In this document: positions 26,398 through 44,749 of the stretch, in pieces | Numbering within the stretch: position 1 is the first letter of the stretch | Layout of the letters: each line of letters begins with the position of its first letter | Origin: Opitutaceae bacterium | GTDB taxonomy: Bacteria > Verrucomicrobiota > Verrucomicrobiia > Opitutales > Opitutaceae | NCBI GenBank assembly: GCA_019634615.1 | Contig: JAHCAZ010000008.1 | Span: forward strand, 1-64,000 | Reading direction: 5' to 3' | DNA: 64,000 nt | The notes under the pieces: model-generated | Databases searched by the model: none | Told to the model about the DNA's origin: nothing | Seen by the model: only the letters and a program-made list of their open reading frames with translations | Position numbers and translations under genes: made by a program

Positions 26398-26434
26398 CTG
26401 ACCTCTTTCCCGTTTTTTGGCACTCCCTTGGTCT

Positions 26435-26510
26435 GCCCAGATAGCTCAGTTGGCAGAGCACGTCCTTGGTAAGGACGAGGTCGCCGGTTCAAATCCGGTT
26501 CTGGGCTCCA
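26435..26510 (+). tRNA. tRNA-Thr (GGU anticodon)
   Basis: 76 nt with an encoded CCA. The acceptor stem GCCCAGA (26435-26441) pairs with TCTGGGC (26500-26506), with discriminator T. The D arm (AGCTCAGTTGGCAGAGC) and T arm (GCCGGTTCAAATCCGGT) are canonical. The anticodon loop TTGGTAA at 26466-26472 gives anticodon GGT at 26468-26470, reading ACC/ACU. It lies 90 bp before tuf, the classic bacterial tRNA-Thr/tuf arrangement. Confidence 0.97.
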
Positions 26511-26600
26511 TTTGCCTAAAAAACGCGTCGACCGGCTTCTAAGACGTTAAACCAGAGGTCATTTTCTCCATCCAACCCAAACCATCCGTCCTCACTCAAC

Positions 26601-27791
26601 ATGGCTAAAGCCAACTTCGAACGCAAAAAACCGCACGTAAACGTCGGCACTATCGGCCACGTTGACCACGGCAAAACCACGCTGACGACCGCGATTCTCG
26701 CCGTCCAGGCGCGCAAGGGCCTCGCGGAGGTCAAGTCCTACGCTGACATCGCGAAGGGTGGCACGGTGCGTGACGCTTCCAAGATCGTGACGATCGCCGT
26801 CTCCCATGTGGAGTACGAGTCCGACAAGCGTCACTACGCGCACGTCGACTGCCCCGGGCACGCCGACTTCGTGAAGAACATGATCACCGGCGCCGCGCAG
26901 ATGGACGGCGCGATCCTCGTCGTGTCGGCCGCTGACGGCCCGATGCCCCAGACCCGTGAGCACATCCTCCTCGCCCGCCAGGTCGGCGTGCCGAAGATCG
27001 TGGTGTTCCTCAACAAGGTCGACCTCATCGACGACAAGGAGCTCCTCGACCTCGTCGAGATGGAGATCCGCGAGCTGCTCACCAAGTATCAGTTTGACGG
27101 CGACAAGGCCACGATCGTCCGCGGTTCCGCCACGGCCGCCCTCGAGGGCAAGCCGGAGGGCGAGGCCGCCATCTCGGCCCTCATGACCGCGATCGACACC
27201 GACATCCCGGAGCCGCAGCGCGAGATGGACAAGCCGTTCCTGATGTCCGTCGAGGACGTCTTCTCGATCACCGGCCGCGGCACCGTCGCGACGGGTCGTA
27301 TCGAGCGCGGCGTCGTCAAGGTCAACGACTCGGTCGAGATCGTCGGCCTCCGCGACACCGTCACCTCGGTTGTCACCGGCATCGAGATGTTCCGCAAGCT
27401 GCTCGATAGCGGCCAGGCGGGCGACAACGTCGGCATCCTCCTGCGCGGCATTGAAAAGGACGGCATCGAGCGCGGCCAGGTCCTGGCTGCCCCGAAGTCG
27501 ATCACCCCGCACAAGAAGGCCAAGGCCGAGATCTACTGCCTCTCGAAGGAGGAAGGTGGCCGCCACACGCCGTTCTTCAACGGCTACCGTCCGCAGTTCT
27601 ACTTCCGTACGACCGACGTCACGGGCGTCGTCACGCTGCCGAAGGGCGTCGAGATGATCATGCCCGGTGACAATATTGCCGTTGAGATCGAGCTCATCGT
27701 GCCCATCGCGATGGAGAAGACCCAGAAGTTCGCCATCCGCGAGGGTGGTCGCACCATCGGGGCGGGCCGCATCACCGATATCATCGAGTAA
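26601..27791 (+). CDS. tuf: translation elongation factor Tu
   Basis: 396 residues. EF-Tu carries aminoacyl-tRNA to the ribosome as a GTP complex. Present are the P-loop GHVDHGKTT (Lys25), DCPGH, the NKVD specificity motif, and intact domains 2 and 3 ending [14 protein letters not shown]. The switch I segment is odd: where most EF-Tu have a PEE(K/R)xRGITI stretch, this one has [14 protein letters not shown] at residues 52-65. The essential-type Thr (Thr64) is kept but Arg-Gly is replaced by Lys-Ile. Only one tuf is in the window. No Shine-Dalgarno precedes the ATG. Confidence 0.97.
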   Translation: MAKANFERKKPHVNVGTIGHVDHGKTTLTTAILAVQARKGLAEVKSYADIAKGGTVRDASKIVTIAVSHVEYESDKRHYAHVDCPGHADFVKNMITGAAQMDGAILVVSAADGPMPQTREHILLARQVGVPKIVVFLNKVDLIDDKELLDLVEMEIRELLTKYQFDGDKATIVRGSATAALEGKPEGEAAISALMTAIDTDIPEPQREMDKPFLMSVEDVFSITGRGTVATGRIERGVVKVNDSVEIVGLRDTVTSVVTGIEMFRKLLDSGQAGDNVGILLRGIEKDGIERGQVLAAPKSITPHKKAKAEIYCLSKEEGGRHTPFFNGYRPQFYFRTTDVTGVVTLPKGVEMIMPGDNIAVEIELIVPIAMEKTQKFAIREGGRTIGAGRITDIIE

Positions 27792-27820
27792 TACTGTCCA
27801 CCAAACGTTTATCACAACCC

Positions 27821-27848
27821 GCCGAGGCTTCGTTTCCGGAGCCTCGGC
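27821..27848 (+). terminator. stem-loop after tuf
   Basis: GCCGAGGCT (27821-27829) pairs perfectly with AGCCTCGGC (27840-27848) around a 10-nt loop, 29 bp after the tuf stop and 25 bp before tRNA-Trp. The following bases are only weakly T-rich, so it may be a partial terminator or an RNA-processing structure that separates tuf mRNA from the tRNA. Confidence 0.5.
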
Positions 27849-27873
27849 TGCGTTGTCTAAAAGCCCATTACAC

Positions 27874-27949
27874 AGGCGTGTAGCTCAATTGGTAGAGTAG
27901 CGGTCTCCAAAACCGTCGGTTGGGGGTTCGAGTCCCTCCGCGCCTGCCA
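27874..27949 (+). tRNA. tRNA-Trp (CCA anticodon)
   Basis: 76 nt with an encoded CCA end. The acceptor stem AGGCGTG (27874-27880) pairs with CGCGCCT (27939-27945), including one G-U pair; the discriminator is G. The anticodon stem GCGGT/ACCGT encloses loop CTCCAAA (27905-27911), with CCA at 27907-27909. The T arm GGGGGTTCGAGTCCCTC is canonical. It is placed 12 bp before secE, as in many bacteria. Confidence 0.97.
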
Positions 27950-27961
27950 TCTTTCCAGTTC

Positions 27962-28165
27962 ATGAAAAACCCGTTCCGCAGCACCCGTATCTTCTTCGGT
28001 GAAATGGTTGGCGAACTCCAGAAAGCCGCCTGGCCGACCCGTTCTGAACTGCGCGACTCCACCATCGTGGTGCTGGTTGCGGCCGTGATTTTGGGTCTTT
28101 TCACGAGCATCAGCGACTTCTCGCTCTACCAGTTCGTGGATCTCTTCACGAAACTCGTCAGCTAA
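27962..28165 (+). CDS. secE: preprotein translocase subunit SecE
   Basis: 67 residues, the short single-span form. SecE clamps SecY in the SecYEG channel. The amphipathic segment FGEMVGELQKAAWPTRSELRDST, ending in the conserved WPTR, precedes one membrane span (about 34-52). The ATG at 27962 follows the tRNA-Trp CCA by 12 bp; no Shine-Dalgarno fits there. nusG follows after 11 bp, the usual pair. Confidence 0.95.
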   Translation: MKNPFRSTRIFFGEMVGELQKAAWPTRSELRDSTIVVLVAAVILGLFTSISDFSLYQFVDLFTKLVS

Positions 28166-28176
28166 TCCCGTCCCCC

Positions 28177-28755
28177 ATGTCCACCCAGACGACCGCGCCC
28201 GCCGGCGCCCAGTGGTTCGCCCTTCACACGCTCTCCGGCCAGGAGAACAAGGTGAAGGCCTACATCGAGAAATTCAAGAAGGTGGAGGAGCTGGACGACT
28301 ACATCTTCGAGGTGCTGCTGCCCACGGAGGTCGTTTCCGAGGTCAAGAACGGGAAGAAGTCCACCAAGACCCGCAAGCTCTACCCGGGTTACGTCTTCAT
28401 CCAGATGTGCCTCTATGGGGAGGACAAGAAGGTCATCAACAAGCCCTGGTACTTCGTGAAGGAGGTCGCGGGCGTGATCGGTTTTGTCGGGGGAGACGCC
28501 CCGGCGGCCCTGCGCCAGGCGGAGATCGACGAGATCCGCGCCCGCATCGAGGCGGCCAACGGCAAGGAAGTGCCGAAGGTCCAGTACGCCGTGGGCGAGG
28601 AGGTCAAGATCACCGACGGGGCCTTCACCAACCTCACGGGCCGCATCGACGAGATCGATCCCGAGCGCGGCAAGCTCAAGATTTCCGTTTCCATTTTCGG
28701 CCGGTTCACGCCGGTCGAGCTCGAATACTGGCAGGTGCAACGCCTCACCGAGTGA
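28177..28755 (+). CDS. nusG: transcription termination/antitermination protein NusG
   Basis: 192 residues. NusG binds RNA polymerase through its NGN domain and Rho or S10 through its KOW domain. The NGN domain covers about 12-115 (QWFALHTLSGQENKVKAYIE, LYPGYVFIQM, VIGFVGG). The KOW domain runs about 138-190 with VGEEVKITDGAFTNLTGRIDEID and FGRFTPVELEYWQV. Length is typical, without the large inserts of some phyla. It sits directly after secE and 68 bp before rplK. Confidence 0.96.
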   Translation: MSTQTTAPAGAQWFALHTLSGQENKVKAYIEKFKKVEELDDYIFEVLLPTEVVSEVKNGKKSTKTRKLYPGYVFIQMCLYGEDKKVINKPWYFVKEVAGVIGFVGGDAPAALRQAEIDEIRARIEAANGKEVPKVQYAVGEEVKITDGAFTNLTGRIDEIDPERGKLKISVSIFGRFTPVELEYWQVQRLTE

Positions 28756-28823
28756 GGCGACGCCCTCTTTGCCACCGCCGACGTTCGACCCCCGCACAAC
28801 CAACCACCGAATAACTCATTCCC

Positions 28824-29249
28824 ATGGCCAAGAAGATCCAAGGTTACATCCGCCTTCAATTGCCTGCCGGCGCCGCAAATCCCGCGCCCCCGGTCGGTCC
28901 CGCGCTCGGCGCCCAGGGCGTCAACATCATGGCGTTCTGCAAGGAGTTCAATGCCAAGACCAAGGACCAGAACGGCATGATCCTGCCGGTCGTCATCACG
29001 GTCTACTCCGACAAGAGCTTCACCTTCATCCTCAAGTCGCCCCCGGCGTCAGTCCTCCTCAAGAAGGCCGCCAACATCGCCTCCGGCTCGGCCAAGCCCA
29101 ACCAGGACAAGGTCGGCAAGGTGACCAAGAAGCAGCTCGCCGAGATCTGGAAGATCAAGAAGGCCGACATGAACGCCAAGGACGAGGCCGCCGGCATCAA
29201 GGTCATCGCCGGCACCGCCCGCAACATGGGCATCGAGGTCGTCGACTGA
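28824..29249 (+). CDS. rplK: 50S ribosomal protein L11
   Basis: 141 residues, standard length. L11 binds the GTPase-associated region of 23S rRNA and helps factor-dependent GTP hydrolysis. The N-terminal domain includes the Pro-rich [30 protein letters not shown], and the C-terminal rRNA-binding domain includes [20 protein letters not shown] and [13 protein letters not shown]. It pairs with rplA 70 bp downstream, the normal L11 operon order. No Shine-Dalgarno is seen before the ATG. Confidence 0.97.
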   Translation: MAKKIQGYIRLQLPAGAANPAPPVGPALGAQGVNIMAFCKEFNAKTKDQNGMILPVVITVYSDKSFTFILKSPPASVLLKKAANIASGSAKPNQDKVGKVTKKQLAEIWKIKKADMNAKDEAAGIKVIAGTARNMGIEVVD

Positions 29250-29319
29250 AATTTCGCCTGCACATCCAAACGCTCATCGCGGGAGTCCGTCCGGACGTTC
29301 GCACCGCAAGGAGTCAATA

Positions 29320-30018
29320 ATGCCAAACAAACACAGCAAAAGATACAACAGCGCCATCAAGGTCGCTGATCTCAACAAGGAATATCCGCTGGCCGAGGCC
29401 GTGGATGTCCTCGCCAAGTTCCCGAAGGCAAAGTTCGACGAGACCGTCGAGCTATCCTTCCGGCTCGGCGTCGACGCCACCTCCGGCGAGCAGAACGTCC
29501 GCGGCACCACGCCGCTGCCGAACGGCTCGGGCAAGAAGGTCCGCGTCCTCGTCTTCACCGACAACCCGAAGGCCGCCCTCGATGCGGGCGCCGATCACGC
29601 CGGCCTGCAGGACATGATGGCCAAGATCAACGAGGGCTGGCTCGACTTCGACGTCGCGATTGCGACGACCGAGGCCATGAAGCAGGTCCGCACGCTCGCC
29701 CGTGTCCTCGGTCCCAAGGGCCTCATGCCCAACCCGAAGAGCGGCACCGTGACCGACGACATCGCCGCCGGCATCAAGGCCGTCAAGGCCGGCCGCGTTG
29801 AGTTCAAGATGGACAAGACCGCCAACATCGGCGTCGGCGTCGGCAAGCGCTCCTTCACCAACGCCCAGATCCTCGAGAACGTCCAGTCCGTCATCGACGC
29901 CGTGGGCAAGGCCAAGCCGGCCACCTTCAAGGGCGGCCAGTTCATCAAGTCCATTTCCGTCTCGTCCAGCATGAGCCCGGCCGTGCGCATCGCCGCCACC
30001 GAGTTCAGCAAATACTAA
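29320..30018 (+). CDS. rplA: 50S ribosomal protein L1
   Basis: 232 residues. L1 forms the mobile L1 stalk that contacts E-site tRNA, and in many bacteria represses its own operon mRNA. Recognisable segments are VELSFRLGVDATSGEQNVRGTTPLPNGSGKK, RVLGPKGLMPNPKSGTVTDDI and the C-terminal KSISVSSSMSPAVRIAA. A clear AAGGAG Shine-Dalgarno precedes the ATG, unlike most neighbours. rplJ begins 12 bp after its stop. Confidence 0.97.
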   Translation: MPNKHSKRYNSAIKVADLNKEYPLAEAVDVLAKFPKAKFDETVELSFRLGVDATSGEQNVRGTTPLPNGSGKKVRVLVFTDNPKAALDAGADHAGLQDMMAKINEGWLDFDVAIATTEAMKQVRTLARVLGPKGLMPNPKSGTVTDDIAAGIKAVKAGRVEFKMDKTANIGVGVGKRSFTNAQILENVQSVIDAVGKAKPATFKGGQFIKSISVSSSMSPAVRIAATEFSKY

Positions 30019-30030
30019 GGAGCCACGACC

Positions 30031-30528
30031 ATGAGAGCCGAAAAAAATTACCTGATCACCGAGGTCGAGACGCACCTCAAGAAGTCCGATTACGTCATCC
30101 TGGCCAACTTCACCAAGGTCACCGTCGCCGACGTCGCCGAGCTGCGCAAGCGCCTCGATGCCGAGAAGGCTGAGTTCCACGTCGTGAAGAACAGCTCGCT
30201 GCGCGTCGCCGCCAAGGCCCTCGGCCTCCCCGAGTTCGAGAGCGCGCTGAGCGGCCCCACGGCCGTCATCGTCGGCGGCAAAAACAGCGCCGGCGTCGCC
30301 AAGATCCTCAAGAAGTTCTGCGACGAGAAGCAGAAGCTCGAGGTCAAGATTGGCGTGATGGAGAAGAAGCTCATCAGCGCGGCCGACCTGGCCAAGATCG
30401 CCGATCTGCCCTCCTTCGACGCGCTGCGCTCGCAGCTGCTCGGCCTCCTCACCCAGAACGCCGCGGCCTTCGTCCGCGTGCTCGATGCCAAGGTCAAGAA
30501 GGAGCAGCCCGCTGCTCCGGCCGCCTAA
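30031..30528 (+). CDS. rplJ: 50S ribosomal protein L10
   Basis: 165 residues. L10 anchors L7/L12 dimers to the stalk base. The rRNA-binding half has DYVILANFTKVTVADVAELRKRL, AEFHVVKNSSLRVAAKALG and SALSGPTAVIVGG. The C-terminal helix for L7/L12 docking ends in an Ala-rich tail. A Shine-Dalgarno (AAGGAG) lies in the 12-bp gap after rplA. rplL follows after an unusually long 133-bp spacer with a small hairpin. Confidence 0.96.
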   Translation: MRAEKNYLITEVETHLKKSDYVILANFTKVTVADVAELRKRLDAEKAEFHVVKNSSLRVAAKALGLPEFESALSGPTAVIVGGKNSAGVAKILKKFCDEKQKLEVKIGVMEKKLISAADLAKIADLPSFDALRSQLLGLLTQNAAAFVRVLDAKVKKEQPAAPAA

Positions 30529-30558
30529 CCCGTCCCGTCCAACCCATCACCACCATTT

Positions 30559-30572
30559 CCGGCGCAAGCCGG
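30559..30572 (+). other. GNRA-type hairpin in the rplJ-rplL spacer
   Basis: CCGGC (30559-30563), loop GCAA, GCCGG (30568-30572). It is a stable tetraloop hairpin about 90 bp before rplL. It may protect the rplL mRNA or help raise L7/L12 output over L10. Role inferred from position only. Confidence 0.45.
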
Positions 30573-30661
30573 GGAAGCCAAATCCCAATAGGCAGGCTAG
30601 GGGATACGTCCCTTAAACGTGTTTCATTCCCGAAACCGCTAGTCGCCCAAGGAAAGTCAAC

Positions 30662-31045
<384 letters not shown>

Positions 31046-31088
31046 AGCCTGCTTGGCGAATCACTTCGCACATCTTCCGAGTTCTTCG

Positions 31089-31136
31089 GGACAGGCCGTG
31101 TCAAAGCGCGGCCTGTCCTTTGCCTTTTCTTTTTTC
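31089..31136 (+). terminator. attenuating terminator between rplL and rpoB
   Basis: GGACAGGCCG (31089-31098) pairs perfectly with CGGCCTGTCC (31109-31118), followed by a T-rich tract to 31136. In E. coli a partial terminator at this point lowers rpoBC relative to the ribosomal genes, and the same role is likely here. Confidence 0.8.
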
Positions 31137-31214
31137 CGTTTCTTTCCCGCTCCGCGCCCCCTGCGCTGAGCGCCTGTCTCCGCCCTTTTTCGCTTAATCC
31201 AACCGGGAATTCAC

Positions 31215-34994
<3,780 letters not shown>

Positions 34995-35034
34995 ACACCT
35001 TCGCAGCCTTTAAACAAAAACAGGGAAAGCACAC

Positions 35035-39177
<4,143 letters not shown>

Positions 39178-39202
39178 GGCGGGGCAGGGCATCCCAAACT
39201 TC

Positions 39203-39236
39203 AGAGCCGCGGACGCGAGTCCGCGGCTCTTTCATT
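39203..39236 (+). terminator. intrinsic terminator after rpoC
   Basis: AGAGCCGCGGAC (39203-39214), loop GCGA, GTCCGCGGCTCT (39219-39230), then TTTCAT. A perfect 12-bp stem 25 bp after the rpoC stop, closing the beta operon. Confidence 0.9.
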
Positions 39237-39340
39237 TCGGCAGGGCGCCAAGTTTCGGCTTGTCAAAGGTGGCGGCTTGCCAACGATTGTCACTCCTCCC
39301 GCCAAAAACTGCATGTAGAGCCTAGCTCCCTGCGGTTTAT

Positions 39341-39370
39341 CGCCCGGCTTCACCGCCGGGCGTTTTTTTT
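39341..39370 (+). terminator. second, orphan intrinsic terminator upstream of the str operon
   Basis: CGCCCGGC (39341-39348), loop TTCACC, GCCGGGCG (39355-39362), then eight T (39363-39370). It is a textbook Rho-independent terminator, about 110 bp after the rpoC terminator and with no open reading frame between them on this strand. It could end a small RNA, act as a back-up terminator, or be an attenuator in an rpsL leader. Confidence 0.88.
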
Positions 39371-39547
39371 GCCTAATTCGGCCTCGGTTGTGATTCGGGC
39401 TTGATCTCCGCGGCGAACCTGCGGAGGTTCACCCGCTCCACATCTCTTTTTGCCGCATCTCCGGCTCTGCCGGGAGTGCGTTTTCCCTCGCGAACCGGGG
39501 CTGAATCCCGAATTTCGCGAACATCGATACTTTTCGCCAAAAAGTTC

Positions 39548-39575
39548 TTGCCGAGCATTTGGCCTCAGGTAGCTT
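39548..39575 (+). promoter_or_regulatory. candidate str-operon promoter
   Basis: TTGCCG (39548-39553), 16-bp spacer, TAGCTT (39570-39575), about 36 bp before the rpsL ATG and downstream of the orphan terminator. Both boxes are only partial matches, and promoter rules in this phylum are poorly known to me. Confidence 0.25.
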
Positions 39576-39611
39576 TTTCCTCTTTTCCCTAATTTACACT
39601 CCCATATTCGT

Positions 39612-39992
39612 ATGCCGACCATCAATCAACTCGTGCGCAAAGGCCGCCGCAAGGTGACCGCCAAGTCGAAGTCCCCGGCTTTGGCAGGCAACCCTTTCCG
39701 CCGCGGTGTGTGCGTGCAGGTCATGACCCGCACGCCCAAGAAGCCGAACTCCGCGATCCGTAAGGTCGCCAAGGTTCGTCTGACGAACGGCAACGAGGTG
39801 ATTTCCTACATCCCGGACGAGGGCCACAACCTGCAGGAGCACTCCATCGTGCTCGTCCGCGGTGGCCGCGTTAAGGATCTCCCCGGCGTCCGTTACCACA
39901 TCGTCCGCGGTACCCTCGACGCCACGGGCGTCGAGAAGCGTCGTCGCAGCCGTTCCAAATACGGCGTCAAACGTCCGAAGGCCGCCAAATAA
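39612..39992 (+). CDS. rpsL: 30S ribosomal protein S12
   Basis: 126 residues. S12 lies at the decoding centre and affects accuracy and streptomycin response. The core [30 protein letters not shown] and [19 protein letters not shown] is intact, with the two streptomycin-relevant lysines in the wild-type state (TPKKPNS and RVKDLPG). First gene of the rpsL-rpsG-fusA unit; preceded by a 434-bp gap with two terminators. No Shine-Dalgarno before the ATG. Confidence 0.98.
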   Translation: MPTINQLVRKGRRKVTAKSKSPALAGNPFRRGVCVQVMTRTPKKPNSAIRKVAKVRLTNGNEVISYIPDEGHNLQEHSIVLVRGGRVKDLPGVRYHIVRGTLDATGVEKRRRSRSKYGVKRPKAAK

Positions 39993-40020
39993 CCGTTCTT
40001 TCCCAAATCCGATTTAAGTC

Positions 40021-40494
40021 ATGTCACGCCGTCACAGAGCCACCAAGCGTCAGGCCGAGCCCGATTCCCGCTACAACAGCCCGCTCGTCGCGCACCTGGT
40101 CAACGTCATCATGAAGAGCGGCAAGAAGAATCTTGCCCAGCGCATTGTCTACGGAGCCTTCGAGAAGGTCTCGGAGAAGCTCGACAAGGGCAATCCGGTC
40201 GACCTCCTTCTTGGTGCGCTCGAGAACGCGCGTCCCCGCCTCGAGGTGAAGAGCCGCCGCGTCGGTGGTGCCACCTACCAGGTGCCGGTTGAAATTTCCT
40301 TCGAGCGCCAGGAGTCGCTCGCGCTCCGCTGGATCGTGTCCGCAGCCGGCGCCCGCAAGGGCCTGCCGATGAAGGACGCCCTCGCGGCCGAGATCATCGA
40401 TGCCTACAACAACACCGGCACGGTGGTTAAGAAGAAGGAAGACACCCACAAGATGGCTCAGGCGAATCGTGCCTTTGCCCACCTCCGCTGGTAA
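40021..40494 (+). CDS. rpsG: 30S ribosomal protein S7
   Basis: 157 residues, standard. S7 nucleates assembly of the 30S head and contacts E-site tRNA. Typical segments are [36 protein letters not shown], the beta-hairpin [13 protein letters not shown] and [17 protein letters not shown]. It lies 28 bp after rpsL and 21 bp before fusA. In many bacteria S7 represses this operon; I see no obvious copy of its rRNA-like target in the 28-bp spacer. Confidence 0.98.
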   Translation: MSRRHRATKRQAEPDSRYNSPLVAHLVNVIMKSGKKNLAQRIVYGAFEKVSEKLDKGNPVDLLLGALENARPRLEVKSRRVGGATYQVPVEISFERQESLALRWIVSAAGARKGLPMKDALAAEIIDAYNNTGTVVKKKEDTHKMAQANRAFAHLRW

Positions 40495-40515
40495 GGACCC
40501 GAAGGACTCCGCTAC

Positions 40516-42702
<2,187 letters not shown>

Positions 42703-42723
42703 ACCCTTCGTTCTTTTTTCGCC

Positions 42724-43032
42724 ATGAAAGGCCAACGCATTCGCATCAAACTCCAGGGCTTCGACTATCGTGTCATCGACCAGTCGGCACTGGAGATCGT
42801 CGAGACGGCCAAGCGCTCCGGCGCCCGCGTCTCCGGCCCCATTCCGCTGCCGACCCGCATCGACAAGCTGACGGTCAACCGTTCGCCGCACGTGGACAAG
42901 AAGTCCATGGAGCAGTTCGAGTCGCGCACGCACAAGCGCCTCATCGACATCATCGAGCCCACCGCCCAGACGGTCGACGAGCTCAAGAAACTCAATCTGC
43001 CCTCCGGCGTAGATATCACCATCAACGTATAA
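42724..43032 (+). CDS. rpsJ: 30S ribosomal protein S10
   Basis: 102 residues. S10 is a 30S head protein and, as NusE, partners NusG/NusB in antitermination. The sequence matches throughout: [73 protein letters not shown]. The gap to fusA is only 21 bp, so the str and S10 clusters are probably one transcript. Downstream, 112 bp containing a GTGCGC-CCC-GCGCAC hairpin precede rplC. Confidence 0.98.
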   Translation: MKGQRIRIKLQGFDYRVIDQSALEIVETAKRSGARVSGPIPLPTRIDKLTVNRSPHVDKKSMEQFESRTHKRLIDIIEPTAQTVDELKKLNLPSGVDITINV

Positions 43033-43144
43033 CCAACTGATTCCACAGTCCTTCAGTTAGCAGTTGCCCATGTGCGCCCCGCGCACCGCTGGGTCCCTCT
43101 AATGTAGGTCACAAACGGAAACCCTTCCACCTACCACTTAGCCC

Positions 43145-43789
43145 ATGATCTCATCGCTCTTAGGCAAAAAAATCGGAATGACGCAGGTCTACGACGCACA
43201 GAATGTGCTCGTGCCCGTCACCGTGGTCGAGGCCGGCCCCTGCACCGTGGTGCAGGTCAAGACCGCGGAAACCGACGGCTACAACGCCGTCCAGATCGGC
43301 TTCGCCGCCCAGAAGAACGGCAACGCCAGCAAGGCCGAGCTCAATCACGCCAAGAAGGCCGGTCTCGACCGCGCCCCCCGCGTGCTGAGCGAAGTGCGCC
43401 TCGCCACCGCCCCGACCGTCAAGGTCGGCGACGTCGTCACGGTCACGGCCTTCGCCGAAGGCCAGCTGATTGACGTGATCGGCATCACCAAGGGCAAAGG
43501 CTTCCAGGGCGTCGTCCGCCGCTATCGCGTGGCCGGCGGTCCCGCCTCCCACGGCTCCATGTTCCACCGCCGCATCGGCGCCATCGGCATGCGTCAGACG
43601 CCCGGCCGCGTGTGGAAGAACCAGGCGATGCCCGGCCACATGGGCAGCGTGAAGCGCACGGTGCAGAACCTGCGCGTCGTCAAGATCATCGCCGACAAGA
43701 ATCTGCTCCTCGTCAAGGGAGCCATCCCCGGCGCCAACGGCGACGACGTGATCGTCCGCAGCGCCATCAAGGGCCAGCCGAAAGCCTAA
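43145..43789 (+). CDS. rplC: 50S ribosomal protein L3
   Basis: 214 residues. L3 is an early assembly protein reaching the peptidyl-transferase region. Segments seen are LLGKKIGMTQVYDAQNVLVPVTVVEAGPC, the extension loop GVVRRYRVAGGPASHGSMFHRRIGAIGMRQTPGRVWKNQAMPGHMG and NLRVVKIIADKNLLLVKGAIPGANG. It starts without a Shine-Dalgarno after a 112-bp spacer. rplD follows 18 bp downstream. Confidence 0.97.
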   Translation: MISSLLGKKIGMTQVYDAQNVLVPVTVVEAGPCTVVQVKTAETDGYNAVQIGFAAQKNGNASKAELNHAKKAGLDRAPRVLSEVRLATAPTVKVGDVVTVTAFAEGQLIDVIGITKGKGFQGVVRRYRVAGGPASHGSMFHRRIGAIGMRQTPGRVWKNQAMPGHMGSVKRTVQNLRVVKIIADKNLLLVKGAIPGANGDDVIVRSAIKGQPKA

Positions 43790-43807
43790 CCGGGAGAAAC
43801 CGCACCC

Positions 43808-44443
43808 ATGAAACTTACTGTCTTCAGCTCCGACGGCAAAACCAGCAGCGAAAAGGAATTCGCCGGTCTGCCCACCTTCGAAGGCGACAAGGGCCTCCAG
43901 GCCGTCAAGGAAGTGATCGTCGCCATCAACGCCAACAACCGCCAGGGCACGCACTCCACCAAGACCCGCGGCGAAGTCCGCGGCGGTGGCAAGAAGCCGT
44001 GGCGCCAGAAGGGCACCGGCCGCGCCCGCGCCGGCTCCATCCGCTCGCCCCTGTGGGTCGGCGGTGGCGTCGTCTTCGGCCCGAAGCCCCGCGACTATTC
44101 CAAGAAGATCAACGGCAAGGTGAAGGCGCTCGCCTTCAGCCGCGCGCTGTTTGACCGCGCCTCGGCCGGTGAAATCGCCGTCATCGAGCAGTTCGCCGTG
44201 GCCCAGCCCAAGACGAAGCTCGTCAACGAGGTCGTCGGCCGCATCGCCCCCAAGGGCAAGGTGCTCCTGGTCGACGCGCCGTTCAGCGTCGAGGCCGCCC
44301 GCGCCGCGCGCAACATCGAGCGCATCTCCCTCCAGGAGGCCGCCAAGCTCAACACGCTCGATCTCGCCCAGTACCAGAAGATCATCGTCAGCACCAAGGC
44401 GCTCGAGGCCATCATCGCCCGCGTCAACGGAGGTAAGAACTAA
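43808..44443 (+). CDS. rplD: 50S ribosomal protein L4
   Basis: 211 residues. L4 lines the upper exit tunnel and in gammaproteobacteria represses the S10 operon. The tunnel loop is clear (NRQGTHSTKTRGEVRGGGKKPWRQKGTGRARAGSIRSPLWVGGGVVFGPKPRDYS). Its stop TAA shares one base with the ATG of rplW, indicating coupled translation. Confidence 0.97.
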   Translation: MKLTVFSSDGKTSSEKEFAGLPTFEGDKGLQAVKEVIVAINANNRQGTHSTKTRGEVRGGGKKPWRQKGTGRARAGSIRSPLWVGGGVVFGPKPRDYSKKINGKVKALAFSRALFDRASAGEIAVIEQFAVAQPKTKLVNEVVGRIAPKGKVLLVDAPFSVEAARAARNIERISLQEAAKLNTLDLAQYQKIIVSTKALEAIIARVNGGKN

Positions 44444-44724
44444 TGAAAGTCGACCAAGTGCTCAAGCACCTCCGCCTCACGGAGAAGTCCAACAAGCTGT
44501 CGGCCGACCTCGGCCAGTACACCTTCGAGGTGGATGTCGCCGCCACCAAGCACACCGTGGCCGCTGCCGTCGAGGAGGCCTTCAAGGTCACCGTCCGCCG
44601 CGTGAACATCCAGAACTACCGCGGCAAGAACAAGCGCAGCCGCGCCGGCCGCCCGGTTGTCGGTTCCGACTACAAGAAGGCCATCGTGACGCTCAAGGCC
44701 GGCGACAAGATCGAGCTCGTCTGA
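44443..44724 (+). CDS. rplW: 50S ribosomal protein L23
   Basis: 93 residues. L23 sits at the tunnel exit and docks trigger factor and SRP. Family segments are HLRLTEKSNKLSADLGQYTFEVDVAATKHTVAAAVEEAFKVTVRRVNIQNYRGKNKR and KKAIVTLKAGDKIEL. A GGAGG-type Shine-Dalgarno lies inside the end of rplD. One-base overlap with rplD. Confidence 0.97.
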   Translation: MKVDQVLKHLRLTEKSNKLSADLGQYTFEVDVAATKHTVAAAVEEAFKVTVRRVNIQNYRGKNKRSRAGRPVVGSDYKKAIVTLKAGDKIELV

Positions 44725-44749
44725 GCCGTCGACCCAGGAGAAACCCAAC

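Larger units (their letters stand above)
39178..39611 (+). other. 434-bp gap between rpoC and rpsL
   Basis: No gene is recognisable. In order it holds the rpoC terminator (39203-39236), about 100 bp of unassigned sequence, a second and stronger terminator (39341-39370), a hairpin GAACCT-GCGG-AGGTTC near 39415, and an AT-richer stretch before rpsL that may carry the str operon promoter. The stretch between the two terminators could encode a small RNA; see findings. A minus-strand frame of 91 codons crosses the second terminator and is rejected. Confidence 0.7.

Noticed and set aside
39350..39625. Minus-strand 91-codon frame between rpoC and rpsL
   Set aside because: It crosses the orphan terminator and the rpsL start, has no similarity, and has no ribosome-binding site.
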